DNA from: Candidatus Hodarchaeota archaeon
Lineage (GTDB): Archaea; Asgardarchaeota; Heimdallarchaeia; Hodarchaeales; Hodarchaeaceae
DNA: 25,019 nt
NCBI GenBank assembly: GCA_016840305.1
Contig: JAEOSP010000745.1
Coordinates: 1 to 25,019, forward strand
Reading direction: 5' to 3'
In this document: positions 23,235-25,019 of the stretch, piece by piece
Layout: each line of letters starts with the position of its first letter
Numbering within the stretch: the first letter of the stretch is position 1
Notes under the pieces: model-generated
Told to the model about the DNA's origin: nothing
What the model saw: the letters and a program-made list of their open reading frames with translations, nothing else
Databases searched by the model: none
Program-made: the position numbers and the translations under genes

Positions 23235-25019
23235 TTATTGTGATATTTCTTTAGTAACGGTAGCTAGATCCAGCTTTAAAACTCGATATATTGCAGGTAT
23301 TTGAGAAAGTAGGACTACAAGAAGAACGCCAATCCATATTGCTATCCAAGATAAGAAAGATACCTCAATTTTAAAATAAAACATTCTTAGAAGATTGCTG
23401 AGAATCCAATCTGCAAGGAGTAAACCTGGAATGATCCCTCCAGCAATTCCAATTATGGCTTGAATAACATTTTCTATAGTAAGAATTGACAAAAATTCCT
23501 TATCTGATAAACCTAGTGTAAGCATTGTAGCAATCTCTTGGGAACTTTATTGAAAGTTGACATATATTGTTGTAAAGATAGCAGTACCTACTAAGACACA
23601 TGCGAATAACATAAAGACGCTAATAATTATTGTGAACATTGTCATTGTGTAAGTAGCCGATTCTTGAATATCATAACCCATACGTATAGATAGAATCCCT
23701 TCTCTGATTGTAATCTGTGATTTCAACATCTCAAGTAAAGTCAAATTTTGAGGGTCAGCAAGCTTAATAATTAGCTTAGAGAACGGTGTTAGGTCAATAT
23801 CAAGATATGATTTTTTAAAAACATCTACTCCCATTGCAGACGCTATTGTTTGAACTGAAGTATAACACACACTCCCCCATATTTCTTCAGAGATGCCAGT
23901 AGCTATTACATCATCCATACGAAATCTAACTTCGGCTGATTCGTTTGAAAGTGAGAAACTCTCAATATTCTGGGAAAGAAAATTATTGCTTATGAAATTC
24001 AAAGTTCTATTTCTTGTGTATTCATAACTACTCTGGGTGATCCACCAGTTCCAAACCCATTTTGCACTAGAGTATGCAGTTTGAACATTTGGGACTCTGG
24101 GGTATCCATATGATATGTTTTCCCCTACTGATACATCTAAGGAATTTGCTAACCCTGATGTAAGAACCATACTTTGATTTGTAGATAGATGACCGTCTTT
24201 AGAAGTCCATTGAAAGTTATGTGCAGGTGGAGATGATGAATTCCATGCTATAATTAGGACATCTTCCATTCTGTCACCATTTCTAACTACTGATGGAATC
24301 TCTAAGACTGGATCAACAGATAAAACTCCTGGAAGCTGTTGAATATAACTTATGTCTTCCTTCACACCAAAATCTGCATATTTTACACCTTCATAGTTAA
24401 TCATCATGTCGTATTTGCTGGTTTCACCAAATTGTCGACCTATTCCAGCGCTTATACTATCATTAAAGCCTGCAGATACAACTAAAATCATTACTGATGA
24501 TGAAATTGCTAGAATTGTTATAAATGTACGCCATCTATGCCTGAAAAGATTTCTAAATGGAATTACAATTTTGATATTGAGAATTTGAAGACGTAATAAT
24601 TTTTCTACAATCGAAAACCCTCCTTCCTTAGTAGAAAGCTGGATTTGAAATGCTTCTCTTGGTGATAAACGATTAGCTTTCCACGCTGGGGCTATTCCAC
24701 TGAAAAAGGTTATAATCAGGCTTATTGAAAATGCTGCAATTAGAATGGGAACTTGAATCTCAATTACTACAATTGTCGGAAAACCCATAAAATAAGCATA
24801 AATCCACGTAATTCCACCTGATGTTATAGAACCAATAATCAACGCTAAACTTCCACTCACACCTCCGATTATAAGTCCGAATGACGCATAATGCATTAAT
24901 ATGTCAGTAGGGGTATAGCCTAGACTAGCCGCGATTCCAATGATACGCCTTTGACTTTGAACAAGACGATTAAGCGTAATGAAGATAGAAATACTTGTTA
25001 CACCTAATATTAGCACTGG
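23235..25019 (-). pseudogene. FtsX/MacB-type ABC transporter permease with an internal stop, 5' end off window
   Basis: The frame is open from the right edge (25019) to a TAA at 23549-23547, then continues in the same frame to 23235. Before the stop it reads FTTIYVNFQ, after it SSQEIATMLTLGLSDKEF. In FtsX-type permeases this junction is continuous (NxQER..EIATLR.LG), so one codon, probably GAA, became TAA. The visible part holds the end of a first FtsX domain (ending AWKANRLSPREAFQI), a second N-terminal membrane helix (FRNLFRHRWRTFITILAIS), an external region of about 240 residues, and a split second FtsX domain. Such proteins export lipids or peptides or transmit force with an ATPase partner. 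A sequencing error or readthrough cannot be excluded. The ATPase gene is not in view. Confidence 0.85.

Noticed and set aside
17255..23549. Reassignment of TAA to a sense codon, suggested by two in-frame TAA codons.
   Set aside because: hypC, hypE, radA, glpK and the CBS gene all end at TAA at the expected family length, and TAG and TGA are also used as stops, so nonsense changes are simpler.
1..25019. tRNA, rRNA, CRISPR array or prophage genes.
   Set aside because: No cloverleaf arms, regularly spaced repeats, cas genes or phage structural genes were seen on reading the gaps of both strands; a covariance-model search was not possible.

Overview
The window is archaeal chromosomal DNA. A RadA recombinase with an N-terminal helix-hairpin-helix domain and an Orc1/Cdc6-type initiator ATPase lie side by side. 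The DNA is AT-rich, TTG start codons are frequent, both Shine-Dalgarno sites and TATA-like boxes occur, and genes are tightly packed with very short gaps or overlapping ends. Zinc-ribbon/RING-like and long coiled-coil proteins would fit an Asgard-type lineage, but this is inference and no single gene here proves it.

Layout: (1) 1-1131, a TnpB-type transposon nuclease on the minus strand, running off the left edge. (2) 1393-5385, a [NiFe]-hydrogenase maturation cluster: hypF (minus), then hypC (plus) converging on hypE (minus). (3) 5542-8173, a YtcJ-like amidohydrolase and a D-2-hydroxyacid dehydrogenase. (4) 8160-10806, a two-gene minus-strand operon: a CBS-domain membrane protein followed by an unusual membrane protein with an Arg/Gly-rich N-terminus, an external domain and three C-terminal zinc modules. 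(5) 10986-14143, Orc1/Cdc6 and radA, divergent around a 776-base AT-rich non-coding region that may be a replication origin. (6) 14292-17145, a THEP1-like NTPase, glycerol kinase and a HAD phosphatase. (7) 17255-18491, two broken phoU-family genes meeting head to head, then an ArsC-type reductase. (8) 18559-21195, an amidohydrolase-2 protein, an Asp/Glu-racemase/maleate-isomerase family protein and a D-glutamate-cyclase-like DUF4392 protein. (9) 21317-23231, a coiled-coil protein with a terminal winged helix, and TrmO. (10) 23235-25019, an FtsX/MacB-type permease interrupted by an in-frame TAA and running off the right edge.

Functional themes: HypF makes the thiocarboxamide on the C-terminal cysteine of HypE, and HypC carries the Fe(CN)2CO precursor, so the organism should have a [NiFe] hydrogenase encoded elsewhere. 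Replication initiation and recombination share one regulatory region. PhoU and ArsC point to phosphate/arsenate handling.

The parts most worth a second look are the RG-rich/zinc-finger membrane protein with its CBS partner, the phoU breakpoint, the dyad repeats in front of radA, and the TnpB with a displaced catalytic glutamate. No tRNA, rRNA, CRISPR array or prophage was recognised.
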